64,000 nt of DNA, taken from NCBI GenBank assembly GCA_002270565.1, contig NQMI01000043.1, positions 152,783 through 216,782 on the forward strand, in the 5' to 3' direction. This document shows, piece by piece, positions 11,763-24,370 of this stretch; the first letter of the stretch is position 1; every line of letters starts with the position of its first letter. A model generated the notes under the pieces. The model saw nothing but the letters and a program-made list of their open reading frames with translations. It was not told where the DNA came from and searched no databases. A program made the translations under genes and the position numbers. The DNA is from Stenocarpella maydis. Its lineage: Eukaryota > Ascomycota > Sordariomycetes > Diaporthales > Diaporthaceae.

Positions 11763-14700
11763 ATGGCTTCCTCCCAGCCAACGTCTCCCGTCCGGAGCCC
11801 CTCCCCTGACAGGTTCGAGCTGTCCCCAAATTCCAAGCTGAAGAAGCTCCTCGCCTCAGTGGACAGCGACTCGGACGAAGACGGCACACGAGTTCCAACA
11901 ACAAAGACACATCAGTTTGCCCGTCGCGCATCACCCACAGCCAGTGATCGAAGCAATGACGCGCCCGAACGCGCCTCCGGTGATGAAGATGCCAGACCAA
12001 GAGGTGGGATCGCATCTGGGATGCAGGGCGGCCGAGATGACGCGAGGGCACGCGTGAGGAACATGTTGCAGAACGCAAACGTCAAGCAGAGCCGCGGAGA
12101 TTCTGGTGATGTTGATATGCTCGATTCGGCCGCCACTGGAGGACATGGAAGCGACAGCGAGGACGACATTGTTCGACCACGGGGGCGCCTCGCTTCTCGT
12201 ATGCAAGGCGGTGAGAAGTCGTCGGTTCAAGACATGAGGCCAAGCGTGGAGGAGGCAGCAACAAAAGCCAACGGCAATCAACCATCTGAAGGCCTTGGAG
12301 ACGCCGAGATGGAAGATGGTGGTGCCGGCGATGAGGAGGAAGGAGTATTTGAAAAGCCAAGAAATCTTAAACAGCGACAGAGGAGAAGCAAAACCCCCGA
12401 GTCCAACACCACGACACCGCACAAGGCCGCATCACCCGGTCTCTTCGTCACGCCATCTAAGTCGCCAGGTTCGGCCCAGCCATTGAGCGAGGTAGAAGCC
12501 TCGGGGAGTGACGAGGAGATCCCAGCCCTCAAGAGCAATCGCTTCCAGGCGCTGGTCGAGAAGAAGCGGAACGAGCGTCTAGCACGCGAAGCCGAAGAAG
12601 CCCGAAAGAGGGAAGCCCGAGCCGCTGCAGTCAAGGAGCTTGGGGACGACAACGATGATGATGTCTCAGACATCTCGGACGATGAAGGCGGTCGCAAGCT
12701 CACCCAGACGCAAAAGGACAAGGCTCGCCCGTCGCGGAAGGCCAGCAGGAAAGCCCTCGAGGAGATGAACCGTGAGACGCAACGTATGCAACGAGCCATG
12801 CAGCTTGCCCATGAGGCGAAAACCAAGAAGAAGATTACAAAGGCCACGTTATTTGAGCGGTTCAACTTCAACCCTGGAGGCAGCACGGCAAAGGAGAAGC
12901 TGCAGAGCTCGAGCAGGCCTCAGACACCTACCTCGGCAAAGAGCACAGATGCAGAGATGCGGGATGCAGACACACCTCCCAGCTCACCTCCTGCAAGGGT
13001 TGAGGACGTGCTAGGAAAAGACCTAGTGGGTTTGCAGTCACAGCCTGGGGTGTCTATTACCCAGCCGACTAAAACTAAAGAGCAAGCTATGGAGAACAAC
13101 GATGATTTCCCAGACCTCATGGACATGCAAGCTTTTGCTCGCAGACCTGTTGACAAGGGCAAAGAAAAGGCACAAACACCAGGCACTGGTGCAAAAACGC
13201 CCTCAAAGCGACAGGTTCGAATAAAGCTTCCTCCAATGCAGGCAAATCGAGTTGATCTGGGCAGTGGCAGCCCCCATGACAGCGGCGATGGCGATGACGA
13301 CTTAGTTATTCTTGACGCAAAGAGGAGCAAGCTTGACGCCTTGTTTGACCGCGCCCCGAAAGACAAGAGCAAGGGATCGCGCTCGCTCTACGCTCTCCGA
13401 CAGCTCGCCCATCTCGACTCGCCCGAGCGCAAGGCGCACAGGAAGACTGACAAGGCCGCCATGACTCCTGGCGAGCTACAAGCGTTCCTCCACCAGCGCG
13501 CCCGTGAGCAGGCTAGGCTCGAGAAGGAGAGACGCATGGAGTTGCTGAAGGCGAAGGGCATCCACATCCAGACGGAGGAGGAACGCGAGCGTGACCGAGA
13601 GCAGATCGAAGACATGGTCGCCCGTGCAAGACGCGAGGCTGAGGAGATCATGGCCCGTGAGAGGGAGGACGCGAAAAAGGAGAAGCGATCCTCTGGCAAA
13701 GTTGACCCATTGGCTTGGGACGACAGCGGTAGCGATGATGACTACGTGGCTGAAGCGGAGAACGAGAACGTCGCTGAAATGGAGCTATCTGGGTCGGAAG
13801 AAGAGGGGGACAACGAGGCTGAGGAACAAGGGCGCCTCAAAGAGGAATCCGCTGCCCGGCCTTTCGTGGACGAAGATGCCGATGAGGACAGTGGAAGTGA
13901 GGCGTCGTCAAGTGGCATGTCTTTTGTTGACCCTGACGAGGAGGAAGAGCGGCACCGATGGGGAGCATCTGACGCAGAGGTGGACGAAGCGCCAGCCTTT
14001 GTTCAAGCCCTCAGACCCAAGAAACCGACCGGCATCGTTCCCGAGGAGGAAGAAACGGATGAAGTACGAGCCTTGGTTCACGCTCGCCGCCGCAAGAGAC
14101 CTACCGCTATCATCTCCGACGATGAAGATGGCCTAGACGTCGAGGCGACGCCGAGACCCAAGCCTCAACCTGCTACCATGACACCTGCGCCCAAACCGAA
14201 GGCTGTCGAACTGACCCCGGCTCCAAATAACGCCTCTCCGGAGGTACCGAAGTCTGTGTTGAGGTCCGCCAATAAAACCTTCATCCCAGGACTACCTGTC
14301 AATGCCGGTGGTCCTGCTGGTCTCGGCCTAACGCAGATATTCGCGGGCACCATGGACAGCCAAGCAGGCCTATTCCAGGGCTCTCCATCGCAGCCTATGC
14401 CCACATTCGACAACTTCCCCGACTCTCAGTTCTCCCAGAAAGTCAATGATTCCGCAGATGGCATGGTCCTTGATAGTCAGCCGGTTCCAGCCACGCCGCA
14501 GAACGAGACCCAGCCCGCAGACGAGTCACAGATCCAGTTCAACTTTACACAGTCTCAAACACACGGCCTCAACAGCCTTCTCAGGGATGACATCATGACC
14601 CAGGCCTCTGAGGTGTTGGAGCCGACTCAAGATGATGGTTTCCATGACTGGACGCCCCTCAAAGAGAGGTTCGTTGAGCCACCGTCAGCGGCCGTGGACA

Positions 14701-16212
14701 CTGTCGTGCGTGACACGAGTCAGGCTGAGGATCTCTCCCACCAATCGCCCCTCATGCAGAAGCGAGGTCGGCTCCGTAGGAAGGCAGCCGTTGCTTCAGA
14801 CTCGGAGGAAGAGGTTGCTGGAGTCGTTTCCGCCACGCAACCTAGTGCTTTCAGCGTCCTTCAAGATGGTGCCGCCAAGGAGAAGAAGCGTAAGGAAAGG
14901 GAAGAGTTCATCAAAAAGAAGAGTAAGGCCAAGGAGATGGTGGAAGAGCAGGCCGAGGAGTCGGAAGACGAGTATGCCGGCCTGGGTGGCGTGGACGGCG
15001 AAGACAGCGACGATGACGATGGCGCCTCTGTCCACGAAATGATTGACGATAAGACTCAGAACAACCAGGAAGACGGCCTCGAGCTAGCTAAGTTCTACGC
15101 GTAAGTCTGGCGTACTGCTGCTACAAATCCGGGAACAGAGCTGATAAAAGCACAGTGACCGTGCCCGAGCGGACGATGAGAAACAAGTCGACAAGCTGTT
15201 CAAGGACATCACAACGGGTATGCTTCGCCGCAAGCGTGGCGCAGGAGAGTTCGACCTTGATGACGAGGACGATGGGGGCGAGGCCCGTCGCCGCATGAAG
15301 AGACGCCAATTCGCCAAGATGCAGAAGGCTCTCTTCGCCGACGAGCGTATCTCCAAGGTTGCCGAAAACCCGCGTAACCAGGCTTTCATGCGCACCATCG
15401 AGGACATCGGCAGCGACGAGGAGATGGACTTCCTGTACGAGCCAGCCCCCGGTGACAACAAAGAGAGCGAGGACGGCTCGCAGGACAATCAAGCACCAGG
15501 CACTGCCGCTGTCGTGCCGGACAGTCAGCCAAACGCCGCCGGTACAATGGCCGCTCCCGCAAAGAGGGCGCCAGCAGCCGAGAGGCGCACAAAGACTGAC
15601 AGGAAGCCCTCCGACATTGGCGAGATCCGCGAGACCTTGTCCAACCTCCTGGACGACCCCAGCGGGAACTCGATCATCTCGGCCACCGACTTCGATAGCG
15701 AGGAGGAGGGAGGCGGCGACGGCAACGCGGACAGCGGCGAGTCCTCTTCCTCCAACAAGGAAAACACCTACCCGAGGCGCGGGCGCGCCCGGCACGCTGC
15801 CGGCCAGGTGGTCGACCGCATCAGCCTCAAGCGGCAAGGCTCCTCTAACGTATCCACTGGCGGACGCCTGGCCTTCGCCGCGGGGCCCAGCTCCAGCGGC
15901 AGCGCGGCGGGCTTCAAGGTCCCGGCGCTGCTGCGCCGCGCGACGACCAACTCGCTCATCTCTACCGGGGGTTCGTCCGGTGGCTCGTCCGGCGGGAAGG
16001 GAGGTGCCGGTGCCGGTGGTTTTGGCGAGGAGGCCACCAAGATCAAGACCAAAGCGGGCAAGAAGAGCGGCATCAGCTACCTTGCCAGGGAGAGTGACCG
16101 GCGCAAGGCGGTGGACGAGGCCGAGAAGCGCCGGGAGCAGAGGAAATCCCGCGCCGTGGAGGGGCGGAGCAAGGTTGTTGGGGGCCTGTTTGGGGCTGGC
16201 AAGTTTGAGTAG
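11763..16212 (+). CDS. mrc1: Replication checkpoint mediator Mrc1 (Claspin)
   Basis: Mrc1 travels with the replication fork and passes the ATR/Mec1 signal to the checkpoint kinase Rad53/Chk2. Two exons: 11763-15100 and 15156-16212, giving 1,464 aa. The 55-nt intron (GTAAGT donor, CACAG acceptor) joins ELAKFYA to DRARADDEKQVDKLF. The protein is highly charged and low in complexity. The MRC1-like domain spans about residues 540-640 (ELQAFLHQRAREQARLEKER, then the helical RARREAEEIMARERED). An SQ/TQ cluster, the expected kinase target, lies at about 865-990 (DSQAG, DSQFSQ, ETQPADESQ, FTQSQTHG, EPTQDD, DTSQAED). The conserved C-terminal block around residue 1110 includes LFKDITTGMLRRKRG and IEDIGSDEEMDFL. 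Long overlapping frames on both strands here are shadows of this repetitive coding sequence. The length suits the filamentous-fungal family. Confidence 0.93.
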
Positions 16213-17761
16213 GTGGCTATTGCCATCGTGCGTGGTATTTTGACTATGGATTCCGTGCGGTTGTTAAGTTTGTGCCTATCTCTTGTTTTGGGTAGCTTGT
16301 TGGATTGGTGAGGGTTCACCGGCGTTTGTTCAGCGAGTAGTGTACTAGCATGGCATAATGGCATTTCAAGGCTGGTTGAGACTTGTAGGGCTCTCCATCG
16401 AGTATCATGTTTGAGAAGCAATAGTCTGGCAAGGTTAAACTTTGAAAATCGATGTGTTTTACTGGTGATTTCGACATGGTCACTCCCAGATATTGCGTGT
16501 ATGAGTGCTAACTCCTGAAGTACTTGATGCTTACCAAAATACTGTTTAGGTTTACCGTAAGGGCTTGCGTAGGTTTTGGAAATTCTAGGTAAATCACCAG
16601 TCCCGACTTTAACAGCTGTAGGAAAGATAGACAAGTACTAGTAACACCAATGTTGCGCCTTCAGTCTTAGATCCGGGGGGGAGGGGGGAGCTTGCACTTT
16701 GAGTGGCAGACATGGCACCTTTACAACTCATCCCGTATCTCTCGAATCCGCACATTAATTCCCATATTTTCTGGTTCAGCTAACTACTGCTGTCACCCTC
16801 CGTGAGGCTCGTCGGTTCCTTTCCTCACCGTTCCTTAATTTGTTTTTGACTTGTTTCCCATGCATCCTGTGAAACTAACCTCGCTATCCCACGAATACCA
16901 GGGTGGGATGCATTATGTCCTGCCCACAATGGAAACGTTCTTTTGGATGCAGCTGGCCCCTCTTGCGAGAATCAGCAGCCGCCCGTTCGGATTGTGCCAG
17001 CTGGCATTGACAGGCAAGGCATTGGCTGACTGGTTAACAATCATGACAATCCAAAGTGACAATAATTGGTTTTGTACCGAGCTATAAATAGGAATGCGGG
17101 CGGCCTTTCAGGTCTTACCCACACAGAGGACATGGTATTAGGCCGCCTAATAACAAAGGCATTGATGGATCCTATTCATGCCGTTCCCAAAAGACCAAGC
17201 CCACATAACAAAGTCCATGAGCAGACTGCTCATGGAACAGCCAGTTCAGTTGCCTCAATTGCGCTTGGCTGGTTGGCCACGATGTTTCTGCGCCCATAAT
17301 TCTAATGATAGGTTTTATACTACACTTCAGCTTTGTTCGCCAAGTTGGCTTGAGATCTCGCCATTCCACGGCCGACTCACCATAGCCTATCACTAAGGTC
17401 TGGTTCACATAAGTATTGGTCATAACCGCCTTGATGCTGGGAAACCAGGGGCATGCGTCCTCACAAGGACATTGTGTGCTACGAGAGATGTGCTTCATCT
17501 GGTGGTTGGCAGGAGCCTAGTAGACTAAGCCATTGTACAAATGAAAGCCGCTTTATTGCCCGCAGAATCACAAGACATGACAATAGCATTGAATAGGTCC
17601 CATCTTATTGTAGGGATGAGTTCCCCCCCCCCTTCCTTCTTAAATACTTAAGCCCGTAGTAAATCCGTACTAACTATTGCTGCTTTCCATATTGCTTACC
17701 ACCATGGTATGCAATCTTCAGGTGGATCGACTATATATATGTATAACTACATCCAGCCAAC
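16213..17761. other. Intergenic, start of the gene-poor stretch
   Basis: About 1.5 kb with no convincing coding sequence; the open frames at 16851-17087, 17066-17299 and 17172-17498 show no family motif. A G-rich run sits at about 16674-16689 and a C-run at about 17624-17632. Sequence just before 17762 may be the promoter of the small Cys-rich gene. Confidence 0.4.
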
Positions 17762-18022
17762 ATGTGTTACACCATGACGGTGACCTTCGACGGCTGCGGT
17801 CACTCCAAGCGCAGGGTCCGCGAGGAGTCCAGGTGCGCCATCGGCATCACCCTGCCCGGCACCCAGTGGCACTGGCACACCCCCGAGGGCATCATCCACC
17901 TACAGGGCATCTGCAACATCTGCCAGACCCGCCTGCGGAGGTACGGTTGTCTCGAGCCCGACCAACTCACCGAGGTGCAGTATGCAACCAGCACCACGCC
18001 CAGGCTCAGCCTGAGTGAATGA
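17762..18022 (+). CDS. Small Cys-rich hypothetical protein
   Basis: The 86-aa open frame begins MCYTMTVTFDGCGHSKRR, an opening shared by many small fungal proteins of unknown role (MCY/MCx start, then CGH). A CxxC pair (GICNICQTRL) and further Cys and His suggest metal binding. There is no signal peptide or membrane segment, so it is probably cytoplasmic or nuclear. The last residues may be intronic. A donor at GTGCAG or GTATGC (about 17970-17975) and an acceptor at TTTTCAG (about 18033) would remove about 60 nt and extend the protein by 40-50 residues, either Ser/Asp-rich or ending in a basic RERSRSKKKSKF tail. Both joins stay in frame, so the C terminus is unsettled. The function is unknown. 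Confidence 0.55.
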   Translation: MCYTMTVTFDGCGHSKRRVREESRCAIGITLPGTQWHWHTPEGIIHLQGICNICQTRLRRYGCLEPDQLTEVQYATSTTPRLSLSE

Positions 18023-20210
18023 TGAGTATTTTCAGGCTCGATCCGCCTCTTCACAACCACCAGTGGATCATTGGTCAACACCGGGGGACGACAGCGGTGG
18101 CAGCAGTTCCCACTCCGACGATTCGGGAGCGCTCGCGCTCCAAGAAGAAGTCTAAATTCTTTTGTCGTTAATGACTGACTGACTGACTTGTTTTCTTTAA
18201 AAGAGCTAATCTTAATTTCTAGGTAGTAACTCTACCTGACATTTATATAATATTGAGTTTTAGAGAATGACTCGGCCTACCCAGATATACCGACTTATAG
18301 CACTAACCTCTAGCAGCGTTTTTCTTTGCAGTACTAACCACGTGGCATGCGTTTCCCATCAATATCACCTTTGCAACTTCTGGCCAAACGCCCACCCTAG
18401 AGCCCACGGAAGCAGGATAATATAGCTAATCTATCATAGGTACCCAGTATCCGCAGTCCAAAGCACTAACCTCAGATTATGTAGAGCCCGGCTTGTTGGT
18501 AAGAACACCTATCAGTGAAGCTTAAAGGCCTCGCAATGAAAATATACATGCGCACAGAAAACTCCCAATCCGATTTCAAGGCTGCATGATATCAGTTTAG
18601 ATGCTAATTCCTGGAAGACCACGGGCAATCCTTACAGCTAGCAATTACCGTAGAACAGCGGTAGATAAGAATTACCAACAAAATATAAGTAAATAACCGG
18701 CCTTTAAATCACCCCATACCATCTAATAATGAGATATATATAATTATATACAACATAGTCAGAAAACTCTGTCTTCTCTTATCAACATGCAAGGTTAGTC
18801 CTATAACTATTATACGCCTAACATTTCGTAGTTCTCCGTCCTGAGTTATAGTTTTATTATTGTGGGGTTGCTGTATTCCAACCATTCCAGCCATTATCTG
18901 ATTGATAAAAGCTGTACAGTAATTATATATAGTACGTGCACACAGCCAAGGCGCATTTGACAAGGTTACGTGCGTATGGACTCGGCGATAATCTATGCTG
19001 CCCACGGTGATCTTTACTAGTATACGGTGTGTGGGAGGACGATACGCTTTGGTGTGCAGCTAAATTCCGCACGATACGAACATTAGGGTGCCGAGACAGG
19101 GGATTATTTATGTTTATCGAGACGAACACATGGGATCAGCAGAAACTCAAGAAACCGACCTCACATGTTGACCCAGATACCCGGGTCGAGTACACATGTG
19201 ACATGCCTGGCTTGTTCAATTTGGGAACCGTACGGCTGTCACTTTTGAATCCTACAGTACGAACCACTAACTATTATTACGTTGTGACTTCTAAGGCATA
19301 GCAAGGGGCTCCCTGGAACTTAATTGTTCCTTGAAACTTAGTTGAATCAATACATGACGTTACATTTGCTCTTTTTATATGTATAAATAAGTATTTCTTT
19401 TATTAAAATTCTGATGCGCACAGAAACCTAACATAGCCAGGGGGCCCCTTCATCAAAACCTTAGAAGTCACGAGGTGATAATTGTTAGGGGTCGCCCTGT
19501 ATTGTGTGTCAGAACAATGGGTGCACCCGGGATAGCGCCCGACCCAGCGGCCATGTTGCTCTCACGGACATCAGCACGCTACCTAGGTAAGCTGTGACAC
19601 AGATATGTTGAATCCAGGAAGCCACTATATGAGGCATTAGCCTACGCTCAGGGGCGTGGGTGCATCCATCTTCCCCGTAGCCTATGAGGTAGTTGAGGCC
19701 AGGACGCGGGATGACCAGGTACCCATGTAGCATTCCATCCTGGGCTATTATTGGAAGTAATTATGTCCCAGCTAATTATGTTAGGCCACTGAGGAAAACG
19801 CATTTCTCGCTATCGTCTGAATTCTGCGGTTAGTGAGAAATTTGGTGATAAATTGTGGAGCAATATGTGTGTTGGGAGTTTGGTTACAATAGTAAGGTGG
19901 CAGCGATTCCGCCAAGCCCGCCAACAGGTGCATTCGGATAAAACATCTCAGGATAGTCAAATACTGCCACCACCACGATATCACTACCCAACTCTTGTTT
20001 GCATGTATCATGTTGCTCGACCGAGTCCTGTGATGAGCTATCAGGTCCATGCCCCAAAATCCCAATTGCCTCTTGAGGTGCTCGACAAAAGGCGGCTTCC
20101 ATACAGCCCGCGCTCATGCACCTCGAGTTGCGCTGAGGTCTCATCACGATCTTGCCTTCGCGGACAGCCCACTCGCATTATCTCTCCATCAAATCCCTGC
20201 TGTGAAAACC
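18023..20210. other. Gene-poor, AT-leaning intergenic DNA
   Basis: About 2.2 kb with no gene recognised. The first 150 bases may be coding if the small Cys-rich gene has a second exon (see that entry). The remainder is AT-leaning, with scattered short frames that show no domain. An ACCTAGGTA motif occurs at about 19583. Confidence 0.4.
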
Positions 20211-21972
20211 ATGAAGATGGCACTGGAAATTTCCGAATCAGCGACGGTGGCGGCTGCGGTCTTGGGCGGCATCATAGCATTCTACATGTTCTTGCTGGCT
20301 CTTTTGCACCTCACACAAGACAGCAACGAACCTCCGGCCGTCTTGACAATAATTCCATTCGTGAGCCCTATACTCGGAATGGTACGGCTCAGTAAGGGCT
20401 TCTATTCTCACATGCGGTAGGTACTTTGCGCCATCCTTCTTTTCTCCGTAAATCGTCCCCTTGTTTTCCGTTTCTACCTTGCCGCTGTTGAGATGAAAGT
20501 TGTGTGCTTCTACTGATTTTGAACAAGGTAACGCTACCGACACCTGTCTATTTTCACCCTCAGGCTGCCTGGGGCCCGTATCTATGCCATCGACAACGTA
20601 GATCTTATCCCAGTAGTGCAGAGACAATGGCGCACGTTGATATTCGCCCCTACCCAGGTCGAGGCAGCTGAGGCCGCTATGGTAGCGAGCAAGGAAGCCA
20701 TTGTCATTATGAATCAAGACCTTGTTACCGAGAAGGGATTTATAAATAGCATGGTGAAAGCTACGCACCCCACCATGAGTAATGCCCTGCTCTGGATGCC
20801 TTGAATACTAAGGTATTTGAGGCTCTCGATGAGGCTCTGGGGGCCTTTGCAGATACTCCTGAATCTGTCAATATGTATGAGTGAAATCATGCGTGCCACA
20901 ACGGATGCAGTCTATGGACCGTCTAACCCTATGCGAGAGGCTCGAAATCTTACTGCTTGGCAGTAAGCTTTCACCCTTCCCCAGGAACTCTGTTTTACCA
21001 TTCATGCAGTCAATAATTCTGTGGAATATTGCAGTCAATACCACCCAGCATTTATGTACACCATGCTCGACATATTGCCTCAAAATTTATTCTTCAAAGA
21101 AGCTGTCAAAGGCCGCAAGACAGTCATCGACAGCTTTGCTCAGTACTATGCCACCAGCAGCTACAAACAAGGTTCTGCATATATTCAGGCCTTTACCGAG
21201 CACTGTATCTCATACAACATCCCCACGGCTGATATCCCGTCCATGCTGTTAGACAAAGTCTTCAACAATGAGGCGAATACTATCCCGTCCGCCTTTTGGG
21301 TTGTCTATCGTATCTTCAACAACCCCAACGTCCTCGCGCAGTGTCGGGAAGAGGTCGGCCAGTCCGTCCAATACGATGGAGAAACGGCCAACATCGATCT
21401 CAGCTTTTTTGTCCCCAGCTCCTGCCCTATCCTGTTGTCGACTTATCATGAGGTCTTCCATTTACCATGGTATGGCCAACTCGGTTCGTGTAGTGTCCGA
21501 GGACCACATGCTGGACGGCAGGTACCTACTCAAGAAGGGCGGGTTCGTAATGATGTCTGCACGCACGCAGCACAGCAACCCTGACGTGCGGGGTGAGGAC
21601 GTCAAAGAGTTCAACCATATGCGTTTTGTCAAGAAAGCGAGCGGGAAGCAGCGCTCAGCGGATGCCTTCCGGGGGTTTGGAGGTGAGGTGACGCTGTGTC
21701 CCGGACGCCATTTCGCCACGAGCGAGATTCTTCTCTCAGCGACGTTGTTGTTACTGCGATTCGACGTGCGGCCTGTGGACGTGAGGAAAGGTGGAAAAGA
21801 GACCGCGGGCTGGGTGTTGCATTCGACGGACAAGTCGTCGCAGGCTGAAGCTATGGAACAGCCTGATGAGGATATTCGGGTCCAGCTTGTCCCGAGGCCT
21901 GAGACCAAAGGGAAGAAGTGGGGCATAGCATTTTCTGGACGTAGGGATGCTGAGCTGTTGGTGCAGAAGTGA
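20211..21972 (+). pseudogene. Cytochrome P450 relic with several frameshifts
   Basis: The relic resembles fungal microsomal P450s of the CYP7/CYP8-like type, which are membrane haem monooxygenases. It starts with a hydrophobic anchor (about 20240-20310) and continues through LPGARIYAIDNVDLIPVVQR and MVKATHPTM. The frame breaks near 20778-20785 (KVFEALDEALGAFAD lies in another frame), near 20878-20884 before EIMRATTDAVYGPSNPM, and near 21463-21476 before NSVRVVSEDHMLDGRYLLKKGG. An additional in-frame stop precedes the segment YRHLSIFTLRLPG. The haem-binding loop is intact in sequence (FGGEVTLCPGRHFA, about 21676-21720), as is the C terminus. Base composition is normal, so decay is by indels and not RIP. 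At least three frame breaks make a functional product unlikely. Its neighbour is an intact GMC oxidoreductase on the other strand, converging from the right. Confidence 0.8.
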
Positions 21973-22313
21973 GGCATTACTGTCCACGTTGGCGAGATAC
22001 GTCTCTATTGTGTCTCTTGTACGAGCTTAAGAAACTCTGACTGGCCCGTACCTTGTTTCCGCGTTGTGTATTATTCCATTCCATGAGATGTGTCTCCAAA
22101 ATACCCAAGCATGCCGAACGAGAACACGCCACGCTAGGAAGCAGGTAACACCTCCTAGCAAGCATGTCAAGCAATGTGCATACGCATGAAAAATAAAAGC
22201 AGAGACCCTGAAGGATGATTGGTGTTGTGATCTGTGTTCAATTTGATCTCGCATAAGCCGATCTCCAGTAAGTCAAGCCCGGCGTAGGATCAAATCGGCA
22301 GCCTATCGTGATA
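21973..22313. other. Short intergenic between convergent genes
   Basis: This 340-bp stretch lies between the 3' ends of the P450 relic and the GMC oxidoreductase. No coding or RNA feature was recognised; it presumably carries both terminators. Confidence 0.4.
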
Positions 22314-24370
22314 TCAGCACCGTCTAATTATCACGCGTTCGCACATGCGGAACAAGGGATCCCGTACCTTTTCCCCGACAGCATAAGCCAGCGCGCTGGT
22401 ATGCGAGCCAGGCACCATGGGCACGATCGAGTTGTCCGCCACGCTCAGTCTCCTCGTCCCATGAACCCGCAGATGTGGCCCAACTACGCCGCCCAGCTCT
22501 TTGGGCCCAAGCGCGGCCGTGCCAACCTGGTGCGCCACGTCCGGGTTAATCGACCTGCGCATCCATGACCGCATCCCAGCATCGTCGAAGATCCGAGGGC
22601 TCGTCTCCAGCGGCTGGAGCGCCGCCACCATTGCCTCGTGGCCCATGTACCAGCGGACGCCCTGGAGCAGCTCGATGTTCAGGTCCAAGTCGACCGGGTT
22701 GCTCAGAGCGCGGTAGTCGATGATGGGGTCGGTATCCAGACCGTCATCACTCGGCGAGATATGTACCGTGCCACGCGAGAAAATGTGCTGCAGTATTACG
22801 CCGCCACCCGTCGACCCGGAGAAGAGTCCTTCCAGCCAGGCTGACTCGTGTGACCGTAGTTGCTGGATCAGTACATCTTTCTGAATCACGTAACCCGCGA
22901 CGAGCGTGGGGTCCAGACCACTGGGGAGATACTCATCAGGGCCTTGGGCTTGGATCTTGCGAACAAGAGCCTCCGTCTGGTTCGAAAAGACAGGAAACGG
23001 CAACCACACGCCGCTGTTGATATACGCCGTGTACGGGCCTTTCTTCCCATTGCTCCATAGCGTCTGTGCCTCTCTCGCAAATGTGCTGTTGCGGGCAAGG
23101 TCTGCCTGCGTGGGAAACACAGACACGCCGAAGCTGTGGGCGAAGCTAAAAGACGTGTGGCTCTGGAAGTTCCATCCGACACCGGGCAGCGCCACGTTAA
23201 CCTGCACTCCCGCAGCCCGGAGGACGCTCTCGGAGCCGATACCGCTGCGCTCGAGTAGCTGGGGCGTGTGGAGCGTGCCCGCGGAGATGATGACCTCCTT
23301 GCGTGCCTTGACGGCCGAGACGGCCTTGGAGGTGCCGCGAGGCTTGTACCACACGCCGTCGGCGACCCAAGAGCCGTCCGTGTCGGAGAAGCCGGTGATC
23401 TGGACGACTCTATAGCCAGGGAGAAGATGGAAGTTGACTCGTCGTCCCGGATCGCTATCGTAGTGGCCAGTCTTGGCATATGAACGTTTCTCCGTTGCTG
23501 GGTCAATCGAGTTTGGTGCCCAGACGACCCCGTACTTGGTGCCGTTGTTGGCCTCCTTGGGCGAGGCGACTCCAGGTATCTTCTTGAAGGCATTAAACAT
23601 GCGCTCTATCTAGAGGTCAGCTTACAAGATTGCATGGCGCGATGTATCGGTTTGACTCGCGTTGAATTGGCCACTGGAAAGGCCGGTAGCTCGAGTGAAT
23701 GGGAGGAGTCCCGCCCGTCTGGTACGCAGCATCCATGTCGTACGTAATGCCAAACGTCTCCTGCATTTCCTGGGTGGGCGGATGGAACGTCACGCTCTTC
23801 CTGAACGCCGGTAGCAAGTTTTTCCAGCCCCATTCCGCAGCATAGTCTTCCTTGTAATCGCCAGCGACCAGCACCCAGGAATCATAGTCTTCGGCAGAAC
23901 CACGGTCGAGCAACATCCCATTAATGGTAGAGCTCCCGCCGACAGCACAGCCCGCCCTGATGGTATGCCTTCGGCCATCTAAATTCACCTGTGGCTCAGT
24001 TGTGTCATTGTACCAACGTGTGGCCACGGAGTACTGATCCGGGCGTGCGGCCTGCTGGTCTGGTGTTGTGACAGCCACGATGGAGTCAGATGAGTCCAGG
24101 TAGCCGTATTCAATGACCAGAACAGTGTCTGCAGCACAGTTAGTGTTCGGCTACCCGAGATTAATGAATGTGTGCACATTTTCCGCCCTCAGTCAAACGA
24201 TCTGCCACCGTGAGACCAGCTGTGCCACCTCCTGCAATAATGTAATCGTACTCGTCCAGCAAATCATCCTGCCTCTCGATGATGGTAGCTGATGCAGCAT
24301 GTGCTGGTATTCCTGCTACTATCTTTGCCCAAAATAGGAGGATTAAGCCGTAGAAGAGCATGGTTCGCAT
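22314..24370 (-). CDS. Secreted GMC oxidoreductase (AA3_2-like)
   Basis: GMC enzymes are FAD-dependent oxidases or dehydrogenases of alcohols, aryl alcohols or sugars. Three exons on the minus strand: 24370-24178, 24128-23661 and 23605-22314, giving 650 aa. Intron 1 has a GTGCAC donor and CTGCAG acceptor. Intron 2 (23606-23660) has a GC donor (GCGAGT), a GCTGAC branch site and a GATAG acceptor; only this join keeps frame. The N terminus (MRTMLFYGLILLFWAKIVAG) looks like a signal peptide; starts at 24403 or 24361 are also possible. The FAD-binding motif is YDYIIAGGGTAGLTVADRL, followed by AGCAVGGSSTING and the second GMC signature SAGTLHTPQLLERSGIG. The catalytic pair is His579 (VAHQVGTAALGP) and His622 (GSHTSALAYAVGEK). 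The frame is intact. The substrate cannot be told; aryl-alcohol oxidase or glucose dehydrogenase type is most likely. Confidence 0.88.

Noticed and set aside
15220..16243. Overlapping frames over the mrc1 second exon (plus 15359-16243, minus 15121-15837)
   Set aside because: They are shadows of the repetitive, GC-rich mrc1 coding sequence, which alone carries conserved motifs and a correct splice join.
20211..21972. A functional P450 with extra introns explaining the frame changes
   Set aside because: The frame changes fall inside conserved blocks without suitable donor and acceptor sites spaced as an intron, and residues conserved in the family would be lost.
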